The notes: generated by a model from the letters alone, not told the origin. Positions 1 through 5,989 are shown, counted from the first letter of the stretch. The stretch: 7,069 bases of DNA from Candidatus Ulvibacter alkanivorans (GCF_003333325.1 NZ_QOLC01000056.1:1-7069); one strand, 5' to 3'. Made by a program: numbers and translations.

Positions 1-29
1 ATGCGTAACATAATACCTTCTTTTAGACA

Positions 30-37
30 TATATTTG
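30..37 (+). promoter_or_regulatory. Candidate -7 box for the five-gene operon
   Basis: TATATTTG is an exact match to the Bacteroidota sigma-A -7 consensus TAnnTTTG and lies 19 bases before the first ATG of the operon, which would leave a leader of roughly 10-15 bases. No TTG stands at the expected 17-23 base spacing upstream, so the -33 half is missing or degenerate. The site is AT-rich and could match by chance. The window starts only 29 bases upstream, so a more distal promoter or an upstream gene in the same unit cannot be excluded. Confidence 0.35.
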
Positions 38-56
38 TATAAGAATCTAATCAATC

Positions 57-572
57 ATGGACACAACTGTTTCAGAAAATCAAAAAAATATCGGAGCGTT
101 TTTACACCTCTCTACTTTTTTAAAGTATTTCTTTCCTTTTGCAAATTTTATTGCACCACTTATTATATGGACGGTAAATAAGGAAAAGCCTTTTGTAGAT
201 GCCCACGGTAAGCAGGCCATCAATTTTCAGTTAAGTATTTTATTATACACCCTATTAATTGGGTTAGCATGCATTCCATTTTTTGTATTCTTTGCAACCG
301 ATCTCGTTTCTTTAATAGAATCGATCGAGCATACCACGCATACGATCACCTTTAGTGAGATCAAAAATGTCACCGGATATATAATTCTATTAGGTATTGT
401 AGCATTCTTACTGTTTGGCCTATTTGTATTTGAATTGTATGCAGTGATCAACGCAACAATGCATGCCGCTAAAGGAAAAGGGTACAAATATCCATTGTCC
501 ATACCATTTTTAAAAACAACCGCTCCGGTAGTACTGGAGAAAAATCAATCAGAAAATGAGCACACTAGTTAA
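57..572 (+). CDS. DUF4870 domain (Tic20-like) small membrane protein
   Basis: 171-residue integral membrane protein of the DUF4870 family, function unknown. The sequence shows the family layout: a first hydrophobic segment at about 25-40 with the APLIIW signature (33-38), the loop KPFVDAHGKQAINFQ (44-58), a second hydrophobic segment (about 58-80), a third (about 106-136), then the short cytoplasmic-looking motif AAKGKGYKYPLSIPF (137-151) and a polar tail. The length is typical of the family. DUF4870 is distantly related to the Tic20 fold, but no enzymatic or transport activity is established for it. It is the first gene of the unit and its last 17 bases overlap the start of the 64-residue ORF, so the two are probably translationally coupled. 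Its co-transcription with padR and pspC suggests, by inference only, a role in membrane homeostasis or envelope stress. The ATG at 57 is the only good start before the conserved region. Confidence 0.88.
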   Translation: MDTTVSENQKNIGAFLHLSTFLKYFFPFANFIAPLIIWTVNKEKPFVDAHGKQAINFQLSILLYTLLIGLACIPFFVFFATDLVSLIESIEHTTHTITFSEIKNVTGYIILLGIVAFLLFGLFVFELYAVINATMHAAKGKGYKYPLSIPFLKTTAPVVLEKNQSENEHTS

Positions 573-750
573 ATTAGTATTAGCCGCAGTATTTAATCTT
601 CTCGGCAGCGACGTACCACAACAAGTGGAAAACGTCACTACTTTCGAGATACGTCATTGTAGTGATGATCATACTGCACAACGGTACCTAATCAATACCG
701 ATCTTAAATCATTCATCATTACACGAGATATGTTATCTCAACAACAGTAA
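556..750 (+). CDS. 64-residue protein of unknown function, coupled to padR
   Basis: I do not recognise a named domain in this 64-residue protein. It begins with a hydrophobic, helix-like stretch (about 4-16, MSTLVKLVLAAVFNLLG) followed by a polar, acidic segment with one cysteine (Cys35) and ends RDMLSQQQ. The N-terminus is short and lacks a clear signal-peptidase site, so an amphipathic membrane-anchoring helix is one possibility. Evidence that it is a real gene: its ATG lies inside the end of the DUF4870 gene (17-base overlap), its stop is only 10 bases before padR, it fills the gap between two genes of the same operon, and no other frame there is as good. By position it could modulate the PadR or PspC arm, but that is inference. 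It might also be annotated simply as a hypothetical protein. Confidence 0.72.
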   Translation: MSTLVKLVLAAVFNLLGSDVPQQVENVTTFEIRHCSDDHTAQRYLINTDLKSFIITRDMLSQQQ

Positions 751-760
751 AAATAAGCAT

Positions 761-1099
761 ATGAAAATCGAAAACACAAAAGCGCAAATGCGGAAGGGAG
801 TTCTAGAATTCTGTATCCTTTCTATCCTCAAGGATGGAGAGGCGTATACAAGTGATATCCTAGACACTCTAAAAGACGCAAAAATGCTTGTAGTGGAAGG
901 CACAATTTATCCCCTGCTAACAAGGCTTAAAAATGCAGGATTGCTTTCCTATCGTTGGGAAGAATCTACCAGTGGCCCACCACGTAAGTATTATGACCTA
1001 ACCGAAACAGGCAAATTATTTTTAAAAGAATTAGACACCACCTGGAGTGAACTACAACAGGCTGTGAACAGAGTAACCAGCGAAAAAACTACAAAATGA
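761..1099 (+). CDS. PadR family transcriptional regulator
   Basis: 112-residue winged-helix DNA-binding protein of the PadR family, the short PadR-s2 type that works as a dimeric repressor. The sequence shows the family features in order: helix 1 with RKGVLEFCILSIL (11-23), the EAYTSDILDTLKDA segment (27-40), the recognition region VVEGTIYPLLTRLKNAGLL (44-62), the wing YRWEESTSGPPRKYYDLTETG (64-84), and a C-terminal dimerisation helix (about 85-108). The stop codon overlaps the ATG of the next gene in the four-base sequence ATGA, so translation of pspC is probably coupled to it. In Bacteroidota a PadR gene directly before a PspC gene is a recurrent arrangement, and the expected role is autorepression of the envelope-stress operon until an unknown signal is sensed. 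No operator palindrome can be assigned here because there is almost no sequence upstream. Confidence 0.93.
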   Translation: MKIENTKAQMRKGVLEFCILSILKDGEAYTSDILDTLKDAKMLVVEGTIYPLLTRLKNAGLLSYRWEESTSGPPRKYYDLTETGKLFLKELDTTWSELQQAVNRVTSEKTTK

Positions 1100-2856
1100 A
1101 AAAGACAATTAATATAAATTTAGCCGGCACGTTTTTCCACATCGATGAGGATGCCTTTGGAAAATTACAGCGCTATTTGGACGCAATTAGACGATCCCTT
1201 ATTGAGCCTCAAGGCAGCGATGAGATTATGCGTGATATTGAAGCACGTATTGCCGAACTTTTTTCTGAAAAAATTGAAAGCAATGCTCAGGTTATTTCGC
1301 TTAAAGAATTAGACGAAGTAATCGCTGTCATGGGACAGCCTGAAGACTATTCGGTAGACGAAGAGCTGTTTGAAGAACCTCCTACACATTCCAGCGCAAA
1401 GGCCAGGACATCGTACAAACAATTATTTAGGGACGTTGACAACAAGTTCATTTCGGGCGTTTCCTCGGGATTAGGTCATTACTTAGGCATTGACGCCATT
1501 TGGGTACGACTGTTATGGATACTTTTAACGTTTATTACCAGTGGAGTAGCGATCGTGATCTATATCTTATTCTGGATATTGGTGCCACCTGCGCTAAGTA
1601 CCGCCGATAAACTTAAAATGACGGGGGAAGCAGTAAATATCTCCAATATCGAAAAAAAGTTCAAGGAAGGATATGAAACAGTTGCGGATCGGGTAAAGAA
1701 CGCAGACTATGACAAATACGGGCAAAAAGTAAAAAGCGGAGCTTCCGGTTTTTTCGATACGCTTGGTAATATCCTTCTTACGATCTTAAAAATATTTGTC
1801 AAGTTTATAGGTGTAATTCTAATCATTACTTCATTAGCTACCTTGGTGGGTCTGATAGTAGGACTGTTCACTTTTGGTTCGGTAGACTTTTTAGGAAGTG
1901 GTGAATTCACAGATTATATTAATGTGTTCTTAGATGCAGGCACACCGGCATGGTTGTTCGCACTGCTACTGTTCTTTGTGATCGGAATACCATTTTTTGT
2001 ATTGTTCATACTCGGTTTAAAATTATTGATCAATAATTTGCGTTCTATAGGCACACCGGCAAAGATCATCTTGCTATTGGTCTGGATCGCTTCCCTAATT
2101 GGGCTTAGTATATTTGGTATCAAATTAGCAAACGAACAGGCCTACGACGGTGATGTAATTACCGAGACCGCCTTACCAATTAGAACTGCAGATACACTTC
2201 GACTGGCTATGCATGCCGATACCAAGTATAGCTACGAGGTGAATCGCCATGGCGGGATAAAATTTAAGTACGACGAGAACGATCAAAAAGTATTGTATTC
2301 TAACGACATTCGATTGATCGTACGCTCGACCACCGATTCGGTTGCGAAGCTGATCATTGAGCGTAAAGCGGAAGGAAATAGCTTTATAAACGCAAAGAAA
2401 AGAGCCGAGGCCATCGAGTATAACTATGAGATGCAGGGCAAGTCACTTACATTAGATGGTTTCTTTACTACCGATCCGAATAATAAATATCGTGATCAAG
2501 AACTTGAGATCATTCTTTATATGCCCGTGGGAAGTATACTTTATGCCGATCAAAACACGTATTCTTTTCATCAAAATAGTTCCAGATATAGAGACATACT
2601 CGACAATGGAGATGAGGAACAATACCTGCGTATTCTAAGCAATTCGACAGAGTGTTTAGATTGCCCGAAGGAAGTTCAAGATACGATGGATGAAACGATC
2701 GAAGCTTCAGAAAGCAACGGTCGTACAGAAAGCTGGGAGGAAGAAGTAAAACAGAAATTCGATGAGACTTCTACTCCTGTCGAAACAACCACAGATTCCC
2801 TTCCGAAGCAGACAACCATAGTAACAGACTCTGTTCAAACAACAAATAATAACTAA
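1096..2856 (+). CDS. PspC domain membrane protein with C-terminal toastrack-like region
   Basis: 586-residue inner-membrane protein. An N-terminal cytoplasmic region (1-105) with the repeated family phrase INLAGTFFHIDEDAF and an acidic helix (EIMRDIEARIAELF, 43-56) precedes the PspC domain (about 107-166: LFRDVDNKFISGVSSGLGHYLG, then the first membrane helix, ending FWILVPPA). An amphipathic stretch follows (170-220), then further membrane helices at about 225-260, 283-312 and 321-343. The remainder (about 344-515) is beta-rich, consistent with the toastrack fold that often follows PspC, and carries a C520-x-x-C523 pair. Residues 527-586 are low-complexity, rich in Thr, Glu, Asp and Gln. PspC proteins sense or stabilise the stressed cytoplasmic membrane. 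Here the PspC domain is fused to its own extracytoplasmic partner domain. It overlaps padR by four bases and precedes the lipoprotein gene by 10 bases. The toastrack assignment rests on family knowledge plus visible beta-like sequence, not a search. Confidence 0.9.
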   Translation: MKKTININLAGTFFHIDEDAFGKLQRYLDAIRRSLIEPQGSDEIMRDIEARIAELFSEKIESNAQVISLKELDEVIAVMGQPEDYSVDEELFEEPPTHSSAKARTSYKQLFRDVDNKFISGVSSGLGHYLGIDAIWVRLLWILLTFITSGVAIVIYILFWILVPPALSTADKLKMTGEAVNISNIEKKFKEGYETVADRVKNADYDKYGQKVKSGASGFFDTLGNILLTILKIFVKFIGVILIITSLATLVGLIVGLFTFGSVDFLGSGEFTDYINVFLDAGTPAWLFALLLFFVIGIPFFVLFILGLKLLINNLRSIGTPAKIILLLVWIASLIGLSIFGIKLANEQAYDGDVITETALPIRTADTLRLAMHADTKYSYEVNRHGGIKFKYDENDQKVLYSNDIRLIVRSTTDSVAKLIIERKAEGNSFINAKKRAEAIEYNYEMQGKSLTLDGFFTTDPNNKYRDQELEIILYMPVGSILYADQNTYSFHQNSSRYRDILDNGDEEQYLRILSNSTECLDCPKEVQDTMDETIEASESNGRTESWEEEVKQKFDETSTPVETTTDSLPKQTTIVTDSVQTTNNN

Positions 2857-2866
2857 AATCCAATCT

Positions 2867-3589
2867 ATGAAACCAATTAAATTTATTCTTGTATGTATGG
2901 CCTTGACCGTACTTAGTAGCTGTAAGTATGACATACATATTGGTCAGACCGACGGCAATGGAAATGTGACCACCGAAGAACGAATCAACGGGGCGTTTTT
3001 TGACCAAGTAAAAGGATCTTCGGGACTAGACGTATATCTAACCGAGGGTTCCGAAACCAAAGTGGTGGTTGAAGCCGATGAAAACCTTCAAGATATCATC
3101 GAAACTGAAATTCGCGGTGGCTTACTTCATATTAAAACCACAGAGAACATTGGTCGTTCCAAATCGAAAAAGGTATACGTAACCTATACCGAGCTAACAT
3201 CGGTTGCAGCTTCTAGTGGCGCCGATGTAATTGCCAATTCTGTCGTGAAGTCAGAAAACCTTACGCTAGACGCCAGCAGCGGAGCCGATCTAGAACTTGA
3301 AATATTCTCGAAAGAGGTGTATGCAGAAACAAGTAGTGGAGCCGATCTTAAAGTTAGTGGAAAGGCTAGCGTTTTGCGTGCCGATGCCTCTAGTGGAAGT
3401 GACCTGGATGCCAAAGACCTTGTGGTACTAAGTTGTACTGCGGAAGCTTCCAGCGGTGCTGATGTGACCGTAAACGTAAAAGACCGACTTACGACCGATT
3501 CATCGAGCGGTGGAGATATTAATTACTACGGAAATCCGTCCGCGGTCTCCGACAATAGCAGTCGGTCGGGCAGTGTTCGAAAAATGTAG
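2867..3589 (+). CDS. Head GIN / DUF2807 lipoprotein with SSGxD repeats
   Basis: 240-residue predicted lipoprotein. The signal peptide ends in a good lipobox, LSSC, with Cys19 as the lipidated residue, so the mature protein should be anchored in the outer membrane or periplasm. The body matches the DUF2807 (head GIN domain) family, a right-handed beta-helix-like fold: it opens with INGAFFDQVKGSSGLDVYL (40-58) and EGSETKVVVEADENL (60-74), then continues with a ladder of SSGxD turns whose first Ser residues are at 51, 116, 137, 156, 175, 195 and 213. The tail (about 221-240) is polar and basic. DUF2807 has been grouped with DUF4097 and DUF2154 in the toastrack superfamily linked to PspC, which fits the gene directly upstream. 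Its ligand and partner are unknown. It is the last gene of the operon, and a strong terminator follows 32 bases after its stop. Confidence 0.9.
   Translation: MKPIKFILVCMALTVLSSCKYDIHIGQTDGNGNVTTEERINGAFFDQVKGSSGLDVYLTEGSETKVVVEADENLQDIIETEIRGGLLHIKTTENIGRSKSKKVYVTYTELTSVAASSGADVIANSVVKSENLTLDASSGADLELEIFSKEVYAETSSGADLKVSGKASVLRADASSGSDLDAKDLVVLSCTAEASSGADVTVNVKDRLTTDSSSGGDINYYGNPSAVSDNSSRSGSVRKM
3212..3517 (+). repeat. Six tandem SSGxD rungs, 18-21 residue period
   Basis: Inside the DUF2807 gene, six copies of the protein motif SSG(A/S/G)D recur every 21, 19, 19, 20 and 18 residues. The codons differ from copy to copy (for example TCTAGTGGC, AGCAGCGGA, AGTAGTGGA, TCCAGCGGT), so this is a protein-level structural repeat under selection and not a recent DNA duplication. 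Such spacing is what one expects for one turn of a beta-solenoid, with the SSGxD corner stacked on one face. A seventh isolated copy (SSGLD, 51-55) lies before the ladder. Confidence 0.85.
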
Positions 3590-3621
3590 TGAAAGATGCT
3601 ATCGACTAATCAACCAACCTT

Positions 3622-3658
3622 AAAACTTCGGGATGCAATATCATTTCGAAGTTTTTTT
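3622..3658 (+). terminator. Rho-independent terminator of the five-gene operon
   Basis: A 14-bp stem (3622-3635 with 3642-3655, including two G-T wobbles) with a 6-base loop is followed by a run that makes seven T in all (3652-3658). It lies 32 bases downstream of the DUF2807 stop codon and fits a plus-strand terminator. The next plus-strand gene begins only 22 bases after the T run. Confidence 0.85.
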
Positions 3659-3680
3659 CTGAAGAAATCTAACAGCGACT

Positions 3681-4166
3681 ATGAAACCACTAACCATTAT
3701 ATTCCTTTTCGCATCATGTACGCTACTTGCACAATTGCCCGCTAATTCAGCGATATACAAAACCATAAAAGAGAACGACAGTTTATTATTTAATATAGGG
3801 TTCAACACTTGCGATCTGGAGATGTTCGAAACGTTGATAGATAGCGATTTTGAATTTTATCACGATCAAAGCGGAATACTTAACTCGAAGACTGCTTTTA
3901 TCGAAAATCTCTCTAATGGATTATGTGCTTCCAACGGATTTCAAGCGCGAAGGGAATTGGTCTCCGGCAGCCTGAAAATTTATCCGTTGTATTCGAGCGG
4001 AACTTTATATGGAGCACTTCAAACCGGGATTCATAATTTTTACGAAAAACAAAAAGGAAAAGAAGAAGTGTATGGCAGTACAGCCCTGTTCTCTCACTTA
4101 TGGGTATTAATAGACGGCGAATGGAAATTGAGCAGGGTGGTAAGTTATGACCATCGTCAAGAATAA
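3681..4166 (+). CDS. Secreted NTF2-like / DUF4440-type protein
   Basis: 161-residue protein with an N-terminal hydrophobic leader (4-18). It could be a signal peptide cleaved near LLAQ or NSA, or, less typically, a lipoprotein modified at Cys13 in FASC, so secretion is likely but the route is uncertain. The mature part resembles the NTF2-like superfamily (DUF4440/SnoaL-like): a first helix with DSLLFNIGFNTCDLEMFETLIDSDFEFYHD (33-62), where a small helix leads into a strand, and a late strand WVLIDGEWKLSRVVSYDH (141-158) typical of the end of this fold. Members are often of unknown function or bind small molecules; no catalytic residues can be assigned. The gene stands alone, between the operon terminator and the shared terminator with trxB. 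No TAnnTTTG promoter is visible in the 91 bases before it. Start chosen at 3681 because it is the first ATG before the leader. Confidence 0.8.
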   Translation: MKPLTIIFLFASCTLLAQLPANSAIYKTIKENDSLLFNIGFNTCDLEMFETLIDSDFEFYHDQSGILNSKTAFIENLSNGLCASNGFQARRELVSGSLKIYPLYSSGTLYGALQTGIHNFYEKQKGKEEVYGSTALFSHLWVLIDGEWKLSRVVSYDHRQE

Positions 4167-4168
4167 AA

Positions 4169-4206
4169 AAAAAACACCTAAGACCAACTGTTCTTAGGTG
4201 TTTTTT
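4169..4206. terminator. Perfect bidirectional terminator between convergent genes
   Basis: A perfect 15-bp inverted repeat (4169-4183 with 4192-4206) encloses an 8-base loop. Each arm carries six A or T at its outer end around a core of CACCTAAGA/TCTTAGGTG, and two further A extend the left side. The symmetry gives a U-rich tail on either strand, so it should stop transcription both from the NTF2-like gene (stop codon immediately before it) and from trxB (stop 21 bases away on the other strand). Confidence 0.93.
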
Positions 4207-4226
4207 AAGCTTAAAGTTATATGTTA

Positions 4227-5189
4227 CTAAGCTGTAACTTCTGTTTCTATAGTAGCTAGGTATCGTTCAGCATCCAGTGCTGCCATACAACCGGTTCCGG
4301 CAGCGGTAACGGCTTGCCTGTATTCTTTATCTTGTACATCACCACTTGCAAAAACCCCGGGCTTGTTGGTCTTGGTCGATTTTCCTTTGGTAATAATATA
4401 TCCCGTTGGATCCATATCCAATTGGTCTTTAAATATCTCGGTATTTGGCTTGTGTCCAATAGCGATAAATAATCCTGTGATCGCAATTTCTTCCTTTTCG
4501 CCTGTTTCGTTATTCACCATGCGCAATCCTTCGACCACATTGTCTCCTAATACTTCATCTACTTCTGTATTGTATCGAAGATCGATATTTTTAGTGGAGG
4601 TTACACGGTGTTGCATCGCTTTAGAAGCTTTCATGTGATCTTTACGAACAAGCATGGTCACCTTATTACAAATATTAGCTAAGTAGGTCGCTTCTTCCGC
4701 AGCGGTATCACCACCACCAACAATGGCGACGTCTTGTCCTTTATAGAAGAACCCGTCACAAACTGCGCAAGCAGACACACCACCACCACGTAAGCGCTGC
4801 TCACTTGGCAGTCCTAAGTATTTTGCCGTTGCGCCAGTGGATATAATAACAGTTTCCGCTTCAAGTTGGGTTGCGTTGTCTACCGTTACTTTGTGTATCC
4901 CTCCTACCTCATCGCTAAAATCGACTGCAGTCACCATACCAATTCTAACATCGGTACCAAAACGTTCGGCTTGTTGTTGTAATTGGACCATCATGGTCGG
5001 GCCATCAATTCCTTCGGGATATCCTGGGAAATTATCAACTTCTGTTGTTGTTGTTAATTGTCCTCCAGGTTCCATACCGGTATACATCACGGGTTTCAAA
5101 TCGGCTCTAGCGGCATAGATGGCTGCCGTGTATCCTGCAGGACCGGAACCTATAATAAGACATTTTAATCGTTCGATAGTATCTGACAT
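4227..5189 (-). CDS. trxB: Thioredoxin reductase (NADPH)
   Basis: 320-residue cytosolic flavoprotein that uses NADPH to reduce the disulfide of thioredoxin, the main supply of dithiol reducing power. Visible features: FAD-binding GSGPAG (14-19) after a beta strand; PGGQLTTTTEVDNFPGYPEGIDG (41-63) typical of the family; the redox-active CAVC (141-144) in the NADPH domain; the nucleotide-binding GGGDTAAEEA (158-167); basic residues Arg182, Lys183 and Lys187 where E. coli TrxB has the NADPH-phosphate-binding arginines; and the FAD-binding GVFASGDVQD (278-287) followed by RQAVTAAGTGCMAALDAERYL. The length is that of the low-molecular-weight bacterial class, and all key motifs are present. It is probably transcribed from its own promoter and ends at the shared bidirectional terminator. 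An AGGAAG stretch lies 12 bases before the ATG, a rather distant Shine-Dalgarno-like sequence. Confidence 0.97.
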   Translation of the reverse strand: MSDTIERLKCLIIGSGPAGYTAAIYAARADLKPVMYTGMEPGGQLTTTTEVDNFPGYPEGIDGPTMMVQLQQQAERFGTDVRIGMVTAVDFSDEVGGIHKVTVDNATQLEAETVIISTGATAKYLGLPSEQRLRGGGVSACAVCDGFFYKGQDVAIVGGGDTAAEEATYLANICNKVTMLVRKDHMKASKAMQHRVTSTKNIDLRYNTEVDEVLGDNVVEGLRMVNNETGEKEEIAITGLFIAIGHKPNTEIFKDQLDMDPTGYIITKGKSTKTNKPGVFASGDVQDKEYRQAVTAAGTGCMAALDAERYLATIETEVTA

Positions 5190-5222
5190 AATATTACGTT
5201 TCTTCCTATAATTTTGAGTTTG

Positions 5223-5250
5223 TAAAAGTAGTAACTTTTGTAGTAAACAA
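5223..5250 (-). promoter_or_regulatory. Promoter of trxB
   Basis: On the minus strand TTG (5248-5250) is followed after 17 bases by TACTTTTA (5223-5230), seven of eight matches to the Bacteroidota -7 consensus TAnnTTTG at the accepted spacing. Transcription would start near 5216, giving a leader of roughly 27 bases. Two copies of TTACTAC, 12 bases apart, fill the spacer. Confidence 0.55.
5228..5246. repeat. Direct repeat GTAGTAA x2 within the trxB promoter
   Basis: GTAGTAA occurs at 5228-5234 and again at 5240-5246, a 12-base period, between and partly over the -7 and -33 elements of the proposed trxB promoter. It may be an operator for a redox-responsive regulator or simply AT-rich coincidence. 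No known binding consensus is recognised. Confidence 0.4.
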
Positions 5251-5299
5251 ACATTAAAAGTTATTAAGAATTGTTATAGGGATATTGTAGCTTGTTATC

Positions 5300-5743
5300 T
5301 TATAGCTTCGGAAAAAATCGTCCCGTGCGATCTTTGTAATTTCTAAAGCGAACAAACTTATTTATGAGCCACTTCTCTTCCCGAATTGATTTTAAATAAA
5401 AAACATAGGCGGTGATCCCGAATATAAGAAGTTTAAATACGGAAACTGTAATAATAGCATACGACAACATAGCCAGTAAGATACCGGCGTAGATTGGGTG
5501 TCGAACATAGCGATAGATCCCTTTTCGTATTAAGATTCGATCTTTTTTATGCTTAGAGAAGACACTAATGTCTTCATTGAGATTTATTATTCCGAAGAAA
5601 ATAATTAAGAAACCACAAACGATTAGAATCCACAATAGTACATTAATCCAAACAGGAAGCAAGTACTCATACGCCTGCACGTCTATAAAGTACAAAGCAA
5701 ACAGTAAGAACTGTATGATTATGTAGAAAATTTCTTTTTTCAA
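5300..5743 (-). CDS. Isoprenylcysteine carboxyl methyltransferase-type membrane protein
   Basis: A small integral-membrane protein of the ICMT/PEMT-like methyltransferase family, which uses S-adenosylmethionine to methylate lipid or small hydrophobic substrates; the substrate of bacterial members is mostly unknown. It has a hydrophobic helix after KKEIFYIIIQFLLFALYFID, a second (WINVLLWILIVCGFLIIFFG), the signature GIYRYVRHPIYAG (the RHPxYxG cofactor motif), two further hydrophobic segments, then the conserved EEKWL and a C-terminal Tyr and RFFPKL. There is no in-frame ATG near the start. The open frame extends to a TTG at 5788 (162 residues). I prefer the TTG at 5743 (147 residues) because it begins at the family-like KKEIFY and because a -7-like site overlaps the 5788 codon. 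TTG codons at 5776 and 5764 are also possible. No terminator is seen in the 110 bases before trxB, so some read-through into trxB is possible. Confidence 0.82.
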   Translation of the reverse strand: MKKEIFYIIIQFLLFALYFIDVQAYEYLLPVWINVLLWILIVCGFLIIFFGIINLNEDISVFSKHKKDRILIRKGIYRYVRHPIYAGILLAMLSYAIITVSVFKLLIFGITAYVFYLKSIREEKWLINKFVRFRNYKDRTGRFFPKL

Positions 5744-5785
5744 TTTTGGGGCATTTATGAACAAGAAATGATTCAAAAAACATTC

Positions 5786-5793
5786 CAAAAATA
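5786..5793 (-). promoter_or_regulatory. Candidate -7 box of the methyltransferase gene
   Basis: On the minus strand TATTTTTG is an exact match to TAnnTTTG. It overlaps the most upstream possible TTG start (5788), and would place the transcript start near 5779, about 36 bases before the preferred TTG at 5743. No TTG is found at 17-23 bases upstream (the nearest is 31 away), so the -33 element is weak or absent. Confidence 0.35.
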
Positions 5794-5827
5794 GTCAGAA
5801 ATTTAAAATAGCTTGTATAAATTACAA

Positions 5828-5854
5828 TTGATTTTACTTCAAATAATATATTTG
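5828..5854 (+). promoter_or_regulatory. Candidate promoter for the cytochrome c biogenesis gene
   Basis: TTG (5828-5830), a 16-base spacer and TATATTTG (5847-5854) fit the Bacteroidota promoter pattern, though the spacing is one base short of the usual range. It would give a leader of about 130 bases before the ATG at 5990. A second, weaker TACTTTTA at 5930-5937 has no upstream TTG. The -7 box lies within the palindrome described separately. Confidence 0.4.
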
Positions 5855-5861
5855 ATAAAAT
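5831..5861. repeat. Interrupted palindrome in the divergent intergenic region
   Basis: The core TCAAATAATATATTTGA (5839-5855) has perfect 7-base arms around a 3-base centre. After a 2-base bulge (CT, 5837-5838) the arms continue as ATTTTA (5831-5836) and TAAAAT (5856-5861), giving 13 paired bases in all. It covers the plus-strand -7 candidate and could be an operator acting on the divergent promoters; an AT-rich chance palindrome is the alternative. Confidence 0.45.
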
Positions 5862-5989
5862 GTAGGGTTTATCGCTCTATAACTGTTCCATACATGTGGC
5901 AACACCGAAAATAAAATTTAAAATACGCATACTTTTAAATATCTTGTACCTGCGCTTAAAATAATTGACATACTTACGATCCCATTTTG

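Noticed and set aside
1..42. Open frame 1-42 that might be the tail of an upstream gene
   Set aside because: Only 13 codons before TAA, too short to support as coding; the same stretch holds the -7-like site.
1938..2061. 13-base direct repeat AGGCACACCGGCA at 1938-1950 and 2049-2061
   Set aside because: Both copies encode a GTPA turn just before a membrane helix of the PspC protein; probably similar local protein sequence and not a mobile or regulatory repeat.
2456..3007. Short ORFs in other frames across the end of the PspC gene and the start of the lipoprotein gene
   Set aside because: They overlap clearly coding frames on the plus strand and have no recognisable domain or start context.
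3184..3414. Minus-strand ORF opposite the DUF2807 gene
   Set aside because: It is the antisense reading of the SSGxD ladder and shows only the mirrored repeat (SAPLLAS-like), with no independent support.
4363..5118. Two plus-strand ORFs (4363-4638, 4837-5118) antisense to trxB
   Set aside because: Shadow frames of a complete, well-conserved trxB; no promoter-like site or recognisable protein.
5965..5970. TTGACA, an E. coli-like -35 box before the ResB-type gene
   Set aside because: No matching -10 follows before the ATG at 5990, and this promoter form is not the one used by Bacteroidota.
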